DNA of 64,000 bases from Apodemus sylvaticus (GCF_947179515.1 NC_067473.1:75225719-75289718), one strand, 5' to 3'. Counted from the first letter of the stretch, positions 33,664 to 44,690 are shown. The notes: generated by a model not told the origin, from the letters alone. A program made the numbers and translations.

Positions 33664-35059
33664 TTTTTTTTATTTACATTGCAAATGATTTCCCCTTTTC
33701 TGGGTCCCCACTCCCCGCAAGTCCCATAAGCCCTCTTCCGTCCCCCTATTCTTCCATCCATCCCTTCCCACTTCCCTGTTCTGGAATTCCCCTATACTCT
33801 TGCACTGAGTCTTTCCAGAACCAGAGCCCACTCCTCCATTCTTTTTGGACATCATTTAATTTGTGGATTATGTCCTGGGTATTCAAAGTTTCTAGGCTAA
33901 TATCCACTTATCAGTGAGTGCATACCATAATTGATCTTTTGAGACTGGGTTACCTCACTTAGTATGATGTTCTCCAGCTCCATCCATTTGTCTAAGAATT
34001 TCATGAATTCATTGTTTCTAATGGCTGAATAGTACTCCATTGTGTAAATATACCACATTTTTTTTTTATCCATTCCTCCGTTGAAGGACATCTAGGTTCT
34101 TTCCAGCTTCTGGCTACTACAAATAGGGCTGCGATGAACATAGTGGAGCATGTGTCCTTATTGCATGCTGAAGAATCCTCTGGATATATGCCCAGTAGTG
34201 GTATAACAGGGTCCTCAGGAAGTGACATTCCCAGTTTTCTGAGGAACTGCCAGACTAATTTCCAAAGTGGTTGTACCATCTTGCAATCCCACCAGCAGTG
34301 GAGGAGTGTTCCTCTTTCTCCACATCCTCGCCAACACCTGCTGTCTCCTGAGTTTTTGACCTTAGACATTCTGACTGGTGTGAGGTGAAATCTCAGGGTT
34401 GTTTTGATTTGCATTTCCCTAATGATTAATGATGTTGAACATTTCTTAAGGTGTTTCTCAGCTCTCCGAAGTTCTTCATGTGAAAATTCTTTGTTTAGCT
34501 CTGTACCCCACTTTTTAATGGGGTTATTTGGATCTCTGGGTTCTACTTTCTTGAGTTCTTTGTATATATTAGATATTTGCCCTCTGTCAGATTTAGGGCT
34601 GGTGAAGATTCTTTCCCAGTCTGTTGGTTGACGTTTTGTCCTTTTGACGGTGTCCTTTGCCTTATAGAAACTTTGTAGTTTTATGAGGTCCCATTTGTCA
34701 ATTCTTGATCTTAGAGCATAAGCTATTGGTGTTCTATTCAGGAACTTTTCCCCTGTGCTCATGTCCTCCAGGGTCTTCCCCAGTTTTTTTTTTCAATTAG
34801 TTTCAGTGTGTCAGGTTTTATGTGGAGGTCCTTGATCCATTGGAGTTGAGCTTGGTACAAGGAGATAAGAATGGATCGATGCACATTCTTCTGCATGCTG
34901 ACCTCCAATTGAACCAGCACCATTTGTTGAAAAGACTATCTTTTTTCCACTGGATGCTTTCAGCCCCTTTGTCGAAGACCAAGTGACCATAGGTGTGTTG
35001 GTTCATTTCTGGGTCTTCAATCCTATTCCATTGATCCACTTGCCTGATATCGTACCAAT
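33664..35059 (-). mobile_element. 5'-truncated L1 (ORF2 C-terminus and 3' UTR)
   Basis: Minus strand carries ORF2 from IEDPEMNQHTYGHLVFDKG through KDSLFNKWCWFNWRSACRR, KFLNRTPIAYALRSR, RGTLLHCWWDCK and YYSAIRNNEFMKF, then a 3' UTR with an A tail at the left end. Frames are broken, notably by an A/T run near 34785. It is related to, but diverged from, the L1 at 23.6-26.4 kb. Confidence 0.95.
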
Positions 35060-35562
35060 CCTTTTTTCATTTCATCTAGCATCAAACCTAGCCAATTGCC
35101 TCTTGACAGAGTAAGTTGCTTTAGGGAGTTACTGGGCACCTACTGCTCTTAGGATCCTGTTAGACCATCACAGGACTTTAAGAAGATGGTCTCCTGGAGA
35201 AATTAAGGCCATCACTTTCTTTTCTCCCATGTGTGGGTATAATTTACATGGCACCAAAATCTATACTCCAAAAACATGAAACTCATCCCTGGCCATGCTC
35301 TCATCCTATTTGCCCTTTATGCCTCTTTTACTATAATTATCTTTATGTTTTCTTATATAAATACAAAGTCTGCACACCCCTTCAGCCTTGTTTTTCTTAT
35401 ATAGTAATATAACCCATAGATTATGCCATATGAGTACTTTCTTATTTACAGTTGCATACTATTCCTTCCCTGGATGTATTTCTGCCTAAGGACCATGTCG
35501 TATATAGCGCATCACTTGATTTAATCCTTTAATTCATGCTATTTTAAAAATACCATCATTCA
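35060..35562. other. Gsdme intron 1, AT-rich, possible old L1 remnant
   Basis: AT-rich sequence with a faint resemblance to L1 3' regions. No call is made. Confidence 0.35.
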
Positions 35563-35690
35563 GATGTGGTGGCTAAATCCTGTAATCCCAGAATTATGAA
35601 GGCTAAAACTGGAGGACCGTCATGAGTTTGAGGCTAGCCTGGGCTAACAGTGAGTTCCAGGCCAGTCTAGACTGTAAAAAAACTACATTG
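35563..35690 (+). mobile_element. B1/B4-type SINE
   Basis: GATGTGGTGGCTAAATCCTG, TAATCCCAGAATTATGAAGG and GAGGCTAGCCTGGGCTAACA. Diverged. Confidence 0.7.
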
Positions 35691-36084
35691 AACAAGCAAA
35701 CAAACACACAAAATAACACTAAATATTCTTTCATAGATGGGCAATTGAATTTAGATGCCAGAGCCCTAGAAAAGATTCCTGATAAATGGGTAGGTACATT
35801 TGTTACTCCAAAGCATCTTGTCTTCTTCAGTCCAAGTAACAATGTATCTGCTCTTACAGGTATCTCTTAAAATGTACAGTATCTGGATTAGCAATGATAG
35901 GCCTCAACTTTTACAATCTTTGCCAGTCTCATGGGTGAGAAACTGAATCACAGTAAAAGATATAGGTTGTATTATCTCAATACAAATAAAAACAAACATT
36001 TGTTATTTGTTACAAGCCTTGGGGGAGGCTGGGGGACATTTCTCTGTCTTAAAAAAAAGTTCTTGGCTTTTCTATTGTGTTGTT

Positions 36085-36307
36085 GATGTTGCTGTTGCTG
36101 TTGCTGTTAGTTTATCCATATGGGTGTCTTGCCTGCATGCCTGACTGTGCACCTTGTGTACCCAGGAAGGCCAGGAGAGGACATTGTGTCCCCTAGAACT
36201 GTAGTTACAGAAGGCTGTGAGTAGCTATGTGGATACTGGGAGTTGAACCCAAGGCCTTCAGAAGAACAGCCAATGCTTTTTTTCTGCTAAGTTATCTTTC
36301 CAGCCCC
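36085..36307 (-). mobile_element. B2-type SINE with TGCTGT repeat tail
   Basis: Minus strand begins GGGGCTGGAAAGATAACTTA and contains GGGTTCAACTCCCAGTATCC and GTAACTACAGTTCTAGGGGA. It borders a short (GTTGCT)n run on its 3' side at 36085-36108. Confidence 0.8.
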
Positions 36308-36368
36308 TGATGTTTTGTATATGTCTGGAATTTTTTGCTTGTTTTTTAAATATTATTCTATTTTTAAT

Positions 36369-36369
<1 letters not shown>

Positions 36370-36405
<36 letters not shown>
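36370..36405 (+). repeat. (GT)n microsatellite
   Basis: About 18 units; tail of the adjoining SINE. Confidence 0.95.
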
Positions 36406-36407
<2 letters not shown>

Positions 36408-36545
36408 CATGTGAGTACAGGAGTCCTTGGAGGCTACATAGGCCTTTGACTCCCCTGGAGCTGCAGCCTCAGGCAGCTGAGTCACCAGATGTGGGCCTGG
36501 GGAGCAAACCCCTCTGGAAGAGCACTGCGCACTTTTAACCACTGC
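36406..36545 (-). mobile_element. B3-type SINE
   Basis: Minus strand GGTTAAAAGTGCGCAGTGCT, CTTCCAGAGGGGTTTGCTCC. The GT tract is its degenerate tail. Confidence 0.65.
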
Positions 36546-36551
36546 CTGCTT

Positions 36552-36805
36552 GTTTTGTGAAACAGGGTCTCACACTGAGTCCAAGGCAGCTCGGAACATG
36601 TCTCAAACTCACAGCAATACTCTTGTCTTTGCCTCTCCAGGGCTGACATTACCGGCATCAGCTACCACACCTAGCCATGGAAGTTTTGTTTTTATTCTTA
36701 ATGGGTTTGAGACAGGGTCTCCATATATTCAAACTGGCCTCATCCTCCTGCCTAGGCCTCCCAAATGTTGACGTTGCAGATGTGTGTGTTATTATGCCTA
36801 GCCTG
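36552..36805 (-). mobile_element. Two adjacent B1/B4-type SINEs
   Basis: Two minus-oriented B1-derived bodies: 36552-36680 (plus strand AACAGGGTCTCACACTGAG) and 36705-36805 (GAGACAGGGTCTCCATATAT, CTGCCTAGGCCTCCCAAATG). Confidence 0.7.
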
Positions 36806-36984
36806 GAAACTCTTGCTATAAACAGAGGGATCAGTCAAAGCCCAGGCTAGAAACTTAACACAATCAAGTTTACCTTGTGCCATGAGGAGGCACCACATTG
36901 CCACCATCATGTCAATCACCCCAGGTAACAGACAAGTCAACAATGACCCAGCACACCCAGTTGTACACGAGTAAAGGCACTAAA

Positions 36985-37172
36985 ACTGGGGTTCTCAACC
37001 TGGGGGCTGAATATCAGATGTTCTGCATATCAGATATTTGTATTACAATTCTTCACAGTAGCAAGATTACAGTTATGAAGTAGCAGTTAAATAATTTTAT
37101 AGTTGAAATTTACCACAACATGAGGAACTGTATTAAAGGACCACAGCATTAGGAAGGTGGAGAACAATTGTT
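36985..37172. mobile_element. URR1-like hAT-family DNA transposon
   Basis: A non-autonomous rodent element: left end GGGGTTCTCAACCTGGGGGC, interior with ATATCAGATATTTGTATTAC and AGATTACAGTTATGAAGTAG, right end TAGGAAGGTGGAGAACAAT as imperfect terminal inverted repeat. No transposase. Confidence 0.7.
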
Positions 37173-37909
37173 CTAGAAGGATCTCGATACAAGGATCTAG
37201 AACCCACATTGACCAATGCACAGAAACACAGGTAAGTCTCAACTAAACAGATTTTAAATTCAAGTCTCCATAGTGTTCCAGCTTGGAAACACATGACAGT
37301 AGACTTAGGGTTATGCACTGAAGAAGTCGCTGAGCTTCGTGGCTGGGGCAGGGCAGCTCCTGTGTGCTCGCCCAGAGCTTAAGAGCTATCCTGGCAAGCT
37401 TTTATTCACCTGCCTGGTTGGCTGGCTCCCCAGACCAAGCAGACTCGAGCATAAACAGTCTGTGTGGATGTGGTTAAGGGCAGGGGCAGAGAGTCCTTGG
37501 AAAAGAAAGCAAGGAAGCATCCAGAGTTAGTGGAGAACACCTGGGGCCACTGAGAGCAGGGAATCTTAAAGGGAGAGAGAGGCTACAGTGATGGCCGCAT
37601 GAGAGACTGCCGTCACTCGCACGTGGGTGGGTATAATCCGCTCAGCGACTCATTTGACTTTGAGTTTTGAGGCACCCTATTCTTTCTCTCTTTCTACTTA
37701 AGATTCCTCCTCCTCCTCTTCCTCATTTCTCTTTTTTCATTGACAGTTTGAGACCAGCCCTGAACTCTATAACCTCCCATCTCCGCTTCCCAAAGGTAGG
37801 AAAGACTTCTTCAGAGCTCTGGCCTTGCCACGACCAGCCCCAGACTCTAGGGGAGAGCCCGCCAAACACCAAACACACCAAATAAAGAGCAGGAGCAACA
37901 CATATCGGG
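37173..37909. other. Gsdme intron 1, no recognised feature
   Basis: No exon or repeat recognised. A CCTCCTCCTCTTCCTC patch lies near 37708. Confidence 0.5.
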
Positions 37910-38120
37910 TTCCTGCTCTCTGCCAGGCGATGAGTGGGGCACTTGTATGTGTTCCCTCAGTTACTCTCCAGAACAACTCTCTGAAGCAAACATTTTCAAC
38001 ATGTTGCAGATGTGGAAACTGAAGTTCAAAACCATTAAGTAATGTTCCCAAGATCTTGAGAAACAGACACCTCAGAGGCCAGCCTGGTATTGCTTTGAGC
38101 TGGACTCAAATTCCCCTCCG
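37910..38120 (-). mobile_element. MIR SINE (ancient)
   Basis: Plus strand CTCTGCCAGGCGATGAGTGG, TGCAGATGTGGAAACTGAAG, AAGTAATGTTCCCAAGATC and TGGACTCAAATTCCC follow the reverse MIR order closely. Confidence 0.75.
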
Positions 38121-38834
38121 GAACATGAGCAGGGACATAGGACATCCACATGAAGTAAGGGCACTGTGGTCACAAACAATGGCAAAAAACAAGACCACTC
38201 TGTCACCATGCTCAACTACAGACTAATGCTCTCCAGGCCATGCAGGGCCGGCACGTCCTGGCCGGTGACTGACAGCTCTTGGCCAACCCCAGCTCCAGAC
38301 TCACTCGGCCAGGCTTTCCATGAATGGTGAAGAGTTGCAATCAGAATTGTTTCCCACTTACAGCCAGCCTCTACTCCAGAGCAAAGGCCTCCCTCTGAAA
38401 TCACCCACAAGCCACAACCCCCTTGCTGCAAGGAGCTAGAAAACCCAGGAGGTCCATATTCCAGCAGTTTTGATTTGGGGACCTTGAATGTCCACTAACA
38501 GACTTCGTACTGAGCCCAGAAGACCGCCTGGACTCCAGAGCTGGTGCCTCTGACCACCCTGCTCTGCTGACGCCTGGTCAATGTTTTCTTCTTTAGCTTA
38601 CCTCCATATGATTCATTTGGTGATGACAATGTGTCTGGACAGGCCAATTTCAGTTATGGTGGAGACAAAGCCATTGCCTTGGAAAACTTATCTTTCCACC
38701 AATAGTGAGGGAAAGGAGCAAAAGGTGGTCAGAGGATAGGAGGCCGAAGCAGGCAGGCCTAAGCAGGCAGCCAAGGCCTCTAGGAGGAGGAGTGGAGAGG
38801 AGGAGTGTGGAACAGAGGTTAGGATCAGAGGGAG
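38121..38834. other. Gsdme intron 1, no recognised feature
   Basis: Unique-looking sequence. Confidence 0.5.
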
Positions 38835-38935
38835 GCAGGTATGGTGGCACAGCTTGTAATCTGGGTACTCAGGGCTAGAAAGGCAGAGGCAGGAGAATTA
38901 CAAATCCAAGACCAGACTGGCCCTCACAGGGAGAT
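38835..38935 (+). mobile_element. B1-type SINE
   Basis: GGCAGGTATGGTGGCACAGC, GAAAGGCAGAGGCAGGAGAA and AGACCAGACTGGCCCTCACA. Confidence 0.7.
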
Positions 38936-39889
38936 AATATCTTTTTTAAATGTTTTAATTTATTAATTTTCAAAGGTAAACACAGTTATGGGGATTGGCT
39001 TTCCTGTAATCCCACCACTTGGCTGTGGGAGAAGCCCCAGGATCAGACTGTTCAAGGGCAGGCCAGGCCCCCAGGACTCTACCTCAGAAATAAACAAGAA
39101 GAGTCATACACCTAAAGAGGAGACCTCTCCAACGTCCCCAGAGTTCAAAAAGAAGAACACCCTGCGGTCAATGTACAGCTTCCTCAGGAAGCAGGCCATC
39201 CCGGAGGCTAGGGATGTGGGCAGGCGGCCTCAGATCTAGTCAGGGGTCCGGGCTTCCTTGTAAGAAGCACGCCTAGGCGATGCACGTTAAGAGGGTTCAT
39301 TTGTATTGCGTATCTTGATGTTGTTCCTCCAACTGCTAGGGTTTTCCTTCCACTCCCAGTCCTCCCGGGGGGTTGACAGTCCCCTGGGCCCAGCTGTCCT
39401 GAAGCATCCTTCCCAACTCCTCTCTCCAAGTCCCATTCAGACTTCCAGTGAGTAGGTGATTGGCTGGCTGGCTTCAGCAAAACCTGGGAGCTGCCTGTTG
39501 TCTTTCCCTGAGGGGTGTAGGGGGAAGGCCCCTCCCCGAACGGCCATTCCAGGTTGAGGCAAAAGGCCTCACCTTGAGGAGGTTCAGTCAGTTACTCCAG
39601 GTCAGGCTGGACCCACGTCAGCCCGTGTCTGTCTCTGACCTTTCTTCCTGCACAAGCACAGGACTGGATCCTTCCAGACACCAGACACCGGAGAGATTAA
39701 AAGACAAAGGAAGGATGCATGGGATATGGTGGAGGCACGGTGAGAGGGCGTGCCAGAGAGCACCAGCTGCACTTGCCACAACCCAGGACCACGGGAATGG
39801 CCGTGATCACGCTGGGGGGGTGGGGGGGGGGAGGACAAGGATGAAATGGAGACGGGCGAGAATGGGACTATGGGTAGGACGAAGCAGCT
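38936..39889. other. Gsdme intron 1 near the promoter
   Basis: Moderately GC-rich unique sequence grading into the CpG block. The 165- and 148-codon overlapping frames on opposite strands are composition effects. Confidence 0.5.
39814..39831 (+). repeat. G-run next to the Gsdme promoter
   Basis: Seven G, one T and ten G in a row on the plus strand (template strand of Gsdme intron 1), about 250 bases inside the transcribed region. It can form a G-quadruplex and is a likely sequencing or replication slippage site. Confidence 0.8.
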
Positions 39890-40290
39890 GCCCAATTGGA
39901 CGGTGAGGAGAAAAAGGAGATTATTACCCCCAATCGCCGGCCGCTGGGGGATATAAGGGGATCTCCCGGGGCAAAAAAGGAGCTGAGAATTTGCCCCAGG
40001 CCAGGACCCCAAGCGGGCGGAGGGGAGAGGAGCACAATCGGAGCCTGCAGCTCGCGCCTGCCGCCACTTACCCGCGTGTTGCCGCTCCCGCTCCTGCACG
40101 CTTCGTTCCTTAACGCGCGGGCACGCGCGCGCGCTCCCGGGACACCCAGGGAGAAGAGGAGGGAGGGTCTGGACCTTTGCTCCGTCCTGCCCCTGGAAGC
40201 TTCAGCCGCTCCACAAACTGCGGGATGGCCCCGGAGGCGGGGCTGAACCCGGGAGCCAGGGAGCCTGGTAGCAGAATCAAGGGAGCTGGT
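39890..40290 (-). promoter_or_regulatory. Gsdme: CpG-rich promoter region of Gsdme
   Basis: This is the only strongly CpG-dense block in the window. It includes GCGCG runs around 40113-40134, several CCGG/CCCGGG sites and a GAGGCGGGGC Sp1-type box near 40226-40240. There is no obvious TATA box at a fixed distance, so this looks like a dispersed CpG-type promoter. It sits at the 5' end of the deduced Gsdme transcript. Gasdermin E promoters are known to be silenced by methylation in tumours; that is family knowledge, not visible here. Confidence 0.7.
40072..40200 (-). other. Gsdme: Probable Gsdme non-coding exon 1 (5' end approximate)
   Basis: On the minus strand a strong donor, GCGG|GTAAGT, starts at 40071 inside the CpG-dense block, with GC-rich sequence upstream and no ATG-initiated coding match. 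Because the start codon is in an exon with a genuine upstream acceptor, a 5' non-coding exon is required, and this is the best candidate. The transcription start cannot be read from sequence; 40200 is only an estimate. Confidence 0.6.
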
Positions 40291-41164
40291 CTAGGAGATC
40301 CAGGCAGCACCAGAGGCTACTTCTGACCGGACACTGCCTGTCTTCCTTCCGGGGACACCAGGGAGGTTGCCAACCACCCGGGAAGTTGCCAACCGCCCGG
40401 GTCGGACTCTGGCTCTCCATCTCCTTCAGAGGAGGAAGATGGGGATGAGTTCGTGGCCTACTGGCCACAGATCCCTCATCCCACCCACCTCCCCTTCTCC
40501 ACACCCCTGGTTCTCCAGAGGCTTCCAGCCACTAATACGGTGTGAGCTGTTGGGGTGGCTTTCCCGCCTTGGCCTTGGAAACCCTTGCACTTGCTTAGGG
40601 CTTGGAGCTTGGGGTTGAGTACCTAAATGGGAGGGGTAAGCTCTCTCTGAAGGCAGAACCAAGCCTATCACCTGCAGGCGCTTGGTAAATTGAGGGAGAG
40701 GGAAATGATCGCGGCGAGGTAAATTGAGGGTAAATTGAAGCGGAACGTTGCACCCTTTGAGTCAATCTTTATAGGGTTCTGCCTATACATTTTTATAGGA
40801 TTCTGCCCCCCAGTTCCCCAACTTACATTTACAGAGAATAGAGCATTTTGTGGCTGCTCCCATAGGGAGGAGCCTGGCAGGCTGCTACAGGGGTGGAGTC
40901 TCTTTCCGTCACCTCACCCCAAACCTCTCCTAAGTATTCACTTTACTAGGGCCCACAGGGACCCTCTGCAGTCCCTTCCATACTTTATGATTCTCCTGTG
41001 CTCAACAGCCATCACTGTACTATATGTATAATACAAACTTCTTCCCTAGATCTCCGTCTCACAGAGGACAGTAACAGTCTGTCTGCTTGGTTGTTGACTG
41101 TATCCAGCTCCAAACTTGAAATTTACTCCATAGTAGATTTTCAGTAAATTCTGCTTGGATTAAC
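40291..41164. other. Upstream flank of Gsdme
   Basis: GC-rich to about 40.6 kb, then ordinary. A direct repeat GGTAAATTGAGGG-type motif lies around 40684-40738. No repeat family recognised. Confidence 0.5.
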
Positions 41165-41322
41165 TGAGATGGCCAGCATGTAAAGGTGCCTGCCTTCAAG
41201 TCTGGCCAGCTGAGCTGGGTCCCAGAACCCACCCAGTGGAAGAACTGACTCACGGTTATCCCGAGTTATCCTCCCTTACCAGTGCACATGGGCCTACATA
41301 TGTATATAATAAAAAAAATATT
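41165..41322 (+). mobile_element. B3/RSINE-type SINE
   Basis: GAGATGGCCAGCATGTAAAG, GAGCTGGGTCCCAGAACCCA and an AATAAAAAAAATA tail. Confidence 0.65.
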
Positions 41323-42289
41323 CCTTTTAAAGAAATGAACTGTCTTTTTTGTTCCTCAAACAGGGCAGATGGGGATTGTTGGTGGTCTTCATAAGTTATC
41401 CCGTTTCAAGATCTCTTTTCTAGCAACTTAACCTGTGTAAGGGGTGAAGGCTGGTTTTGGAGTCCATTGTCTTCTGACCTGCAGTTAGCTTGAGATCACC
41501 CTCAAAGCTGGTCCAAGTGATGCCCATCCTGAAGACCCCAGTTCTGTTCTGCCACTCTTCACTTGTAATTGATATGCACGAGGAAGGCACAGGAGGGAAT
41601 ACTGGATGGGGGAGTAAATAGAAATTGCAAAGTTGCTCCTCTGTCCCCTGCTTTGCCTGTGTGCTTGAGTGAGGCCAAGGCTCATCCAAGCCTCTAGAAT
41701 CTCATTCTGAGACCAGCAGGAGTTTCCTGCTTTCTCCTTGCCCTGGGTCTGCATGTCCCAATGCTGCATGTAGGGCTTCTGATCCCCACCTCCACTGCCC
41801 TTGAGGAAGCCTGGGGGCCAAATTACAGGCTTAACTTCCTCAATCCCTATAAGGACATGTCCAGCCAGCACCTGGAATTCTTCTTCATGCAAATGAGGCA
41901 TTCCCAGCACCTCAGCCCCAGCCAATGACATACACTCATTGAAATCCCCTACGCACTCCCCAAGGAGTGTGGCCCTTTTTACCCCCAATAAAGGAGCCAT
42001 GTTTCACTGAAAACCATCTCTGGATAAACCTACCCACCCAGCTGCCTGGCAGAAGCAGACCCAAGCCAGCAGAAAAGAAAAATCAGTGTTTTAACCTGGT
42101 CGAGAGTTTTAAGATCTATCTAGTCTGTTTTTTGGCTGGTGCGCTGGTTAAATGGCTCCCCAGAGTCCAAGTCCATCAGCGTGCTGAGAGGGGCAATGAT
42201 AAAAGAGGGTTATTCCACGAAGGCCGCGCCCTCGGGGACATTGTTGACAAGAGAGTGGGTTGGTCATCATAGAAACTGGTTCTGATCAA
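41323..42289. other. Intergenic sequence, possible LTR promoter remnant
   Basis: A CCAATG box near 41922 and CAATAAAGGAGCC at 41986 would fit an LTR promoter/poly(A) region, but I could not assign a family. The 171-codon minus frame at 41485-42000 has no similarity I recognise. Confidence 0.4.
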
Positions 42290-42485
42290 AGGAGCTTGGC
42301 ACCCTTCCATCCCAGCTGTTCCTTCCCTTCTACCTTCTGTCTTGGGATGACTGGGCAAGAGGGTTATCTAACGCAACTCGACCAGAGACTTCTCAGCCTC
42401 TAAAGCTGCAAGAAATAAAATCTGTTCTTTATAACTCACCCAGATTCAGGAATTCTGTTCCAGCCTCCTAGTCAAGTAAAGTGTC
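42290..42485 (+). mobile_element. MLT1-like MaLR LTR, 3' part
   Basis: GCTGCAAGAAATAAAATCTG, TTCTTTATAACTCACCCAG and CAGGAATTCTGTTCCAGCC closely follow the ancient mammalian MaLR LTR end. Confidence 0.55.
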
Positions 42486-43317
42486 GATCTGACTGTTATC
42501 AGAGTTTATTGCCCTGTAACCCGAGGCATTAACCCTTTGAGCAGTGTCATCCTCATAGCAGAACTTTGAGCAGACCCCACCTGCGAGGGCTCCTGTCAGA
42601 TATCTAGGTAACCATTTGAAACTGAGACTCCATGAGTTTCTGAAGCAATGGCGGTGCCCTCGGATCTCATCCTTTCTACCCTGTGCAGTGACTATTCATG
42701 AACTGCCCGAGGCAGACACTAGCGGTGACATGTAGGTGGCGCTTTCTAGGTACTATCACCTCCTGATGTGCTTCCGAGTACTTTACCTGAGGAAGCTTGT
42801 GCATTTGGGAATGCCAGTGAGGCATTCAGTGTTATAACTCAGAGCTATGCAAGCTCCCCTGGTCCTATTGTTATCAGTAGTAACTGTGTTCAGCACGCAC
42901 GTTGTCTATATCCAGCATCTCGTAAACAAGCATGTATTAGTATTAAGGAAGTACTCTGGGCTGTAGGGGAGACTAAAGATCCCTTCTACCATCTCAGTTC
43001 CTAGTTAGAATCCCTATATCAAGAAGCAGATTAACAAGAGGCAACACACACACACACACACACACACAAATATATTAGAGTACAACATACTAAATATAAG
43101 ATTTAAATATAAAAATGTGTGTGCACCATACATATGATACATGGGTATGAATGTGAAGGTGCAGATAACCACATAGAAACATGAAACAGGAGGACACACT
43201 GTGCCTTCCCCTATCACTCCCTGCCTCGCTATTTTGAGTCAGAATCTCTCACTGGGTCAGAAGCTCCATGTCTTGGCTAGCAGGTTGGCCAGTAGGATCT
43301 GTTCATCTCTGTTCCCT
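42486..43317. other. Intergenic, includes (CA)n at 43044-43068
   Basis: Apart from a short CA microsatellite and AT-rich flanks nothing was recognised. Confidence 0.6.
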
Positions 43318-43440
43318 GAGGCTGGGTTTACACTCACACAGAGACACAGCTGTCTTTGTATGTGGATGCTTGGGCTTCAAACTCAGGTCCTCATGCCTGA
43401 ACAGCAAGCACTCCCACCCACTGAGTCATCTCAGCCTCTG
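43318..43440 (-). mobile_element. B3-type SINE
   Basis: Minus strand CAGAGGCTGAGATGACTCAG, GCATGAGGACCTGAGTTTGA and AAGCATCCACATACAAAGAC. Confidence 0.7.
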
Positions 43441-44145
43441 GTAGAGCATCTTCAGCAAAGAATAACAAATCTGTATAGAGAGAAGAACCAAGGAAGGCCA
43501 TAGTTTGTTTCCAGAGACGGCAAACTGGGGGGAAGTAAGTGTGTGGGGAATCCACGTACCTGGGGCTTCGCTTTCAGGCTCCCCTGCGCCATCTCTCCAG
43601 GCTCTGAACCTAGAACAGTCACCACCGGAGGGGCCTTCCTACCCTTCCTTCCATTAGTCAGAAAAACTGAATCCAAGGGCTGCTTCTCTGTTGCTGCTTG
43701 ATTGCCTTTAGCCAAAAATTAACTATTATGGCAAGTAGGGATAATTTGGGGTGACATCTCGTGATCTCTTTGAATGCCAAGCAATATACTAGCTACCGAG
43801 GACACAAAGGTGAACGTGAGGAATGTTGTCCTGGCCCTCCATGTCCACAGAGCTTTGCAGCTTTCCTAGAAAGCTAGCAGAAGCAAAAGGGAGGGAGGGG
43901 GCAGTGATGGGAAACTGCAGGTTGTGTTGTGTAGCATAGTAGAGGAACAAAAGTAACCACTCACAAAAAGTAAATTTTGGTATGGTAACACAGAGTAAAG
44001 CCCTGTAACATAAAGACTCCAGTGCATGATAGCTCCTGATTGGCTCAGTGACTCATCTAAGGGGGGGTCCAGGTGCAGGCAGAGGGAGTTGGGGAGGATA
44101 GGCTCTTTGGGAACTGGGCTGGTGAAGGAAGGCTCTGACATAGTA
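43441..44145. other. Intergenic, no recognised feature
   Basis: Nothing supported. Confidence 0.5.
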
Positions 44146-44418
44146 TACTGGCTGGTTTTATGCAACCTGACACAATCCAGAGTCATCAGTCTATTATCCA
44201 ATCAAAGAGCTACATGTGCAATCGGGCCCAAGCAGGTTGTAAAGACCCAAGCAAGCCAGTAAGTAACACTCCTCTAAAGCCTCTGCATCATCCGCTGCCT
44301 GACTTCCTTTGGGGATGAACAGCAATGTGGACGTGTAAGAAGAATAACCCCTTTCTTCCCCAACCTGCTGTCTTTGGTCATGGTGTCTTGCTGCAGCAAC
44401 GGAAACCCAGCTAAGCCT
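44146..44418 (+). mobile_element. ERVL/MaLR-type LTR
   Basis: Starts TACTGGCTGGTTTTATGCAA and holds AGCAAGCCAGTAAGTAACAC, GACTTCCTTTGGGGATGAAC, an AATAACCCCTTTCTTCCCC polyadenylation region and the end AACGGAAACCCAGCTAAG. Opposite orientation to the related copy at 12168-12370. Confidence 0.75.
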
Positions 44419-44545
44419 CAATGAGAAGCAAGGGAGTTGGCTCCCACCCCCATGAGAGGTTTATATGAGGCCGGCACATTCATTATTATCAGAGGTCAGC
44501 AGCCAGGCTCACAGCCCCTAATAACTGCAAAGGAGGCTGGGAAGA

Positions 44546-44690
44546 CTGGGTGCAGGCACTCACCTTTAATTCCAGCATTCAAAATGAAAAGAAGCCAGGT
44601 AGGTCTCTGAGAATTGGAGGCCAGGCTGGTCTACACAATGACTTTCAGCCAGGGCTGCATAGTGAGACTCTGCCTCAGAGTTTATTTATT
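44546..44690 (+). mobile_element. B1-type SINE
   Basis: TGGGTGCAGGCACTCACCTT, GGAGGCCAGGCTGGTCTACA and AGTGAGACTCTGCCTCAGAG. Confidence 0.75.

Larger units (their letters stand above)
1..40200 (-). other. Gsdme: Gsdme (gasdermin E) locus, 5' portion, partial
   Basis: The minus strand carries the first part of gasdermin E, the cytosolic protein whose N-terminal fragment, released by caspase-3 cleavage, oligomerises in membranes and turns apoptosis into lytic death. Seen directly: four exons with GT-AG borders whose joined frame stays open for 697 coding bases (phases 1, 2, 0, 1) and matches the gasdermin E N-terminus throughout. Introns are about 11.0 kb (intron 1), 8.0 kb (intron 2), 16.0 kb (intron 3) and 1.9 kb (intron 4). 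The remaining exons, encoding the linker and C-terminal autoinhibitory domain, lie left of position 1. Known synteny in mammals places Osbpl3 upstream of Gsdme on the same strand, which fits the 3'-UTR-like sequence at the right end. The protein differs at scattered positions from the house mouse form as I remember it, so the species may be another murine. Confidence 0.95.

Noticed and set aside
39602..40099. 165-codon minus frame and overlapping 148-codon plus frame near the promoter
   Set aside because: Both arise from GC-rich composition. They overlap antisense to each other, contain low-complexity stretches and match nothing known.
41485..42000. 171-codon minus-strand frame
   Set aside because: No recognisable domain, no codon or splice support, and it lies in intergenic DNA with LTR-like remnants.
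41890..42000. Complete LTR with CCAAT box and AATAAA
   Set aside because: Only isolated motifs were seen, without matching ends or a family; left as an uncertain remnant.
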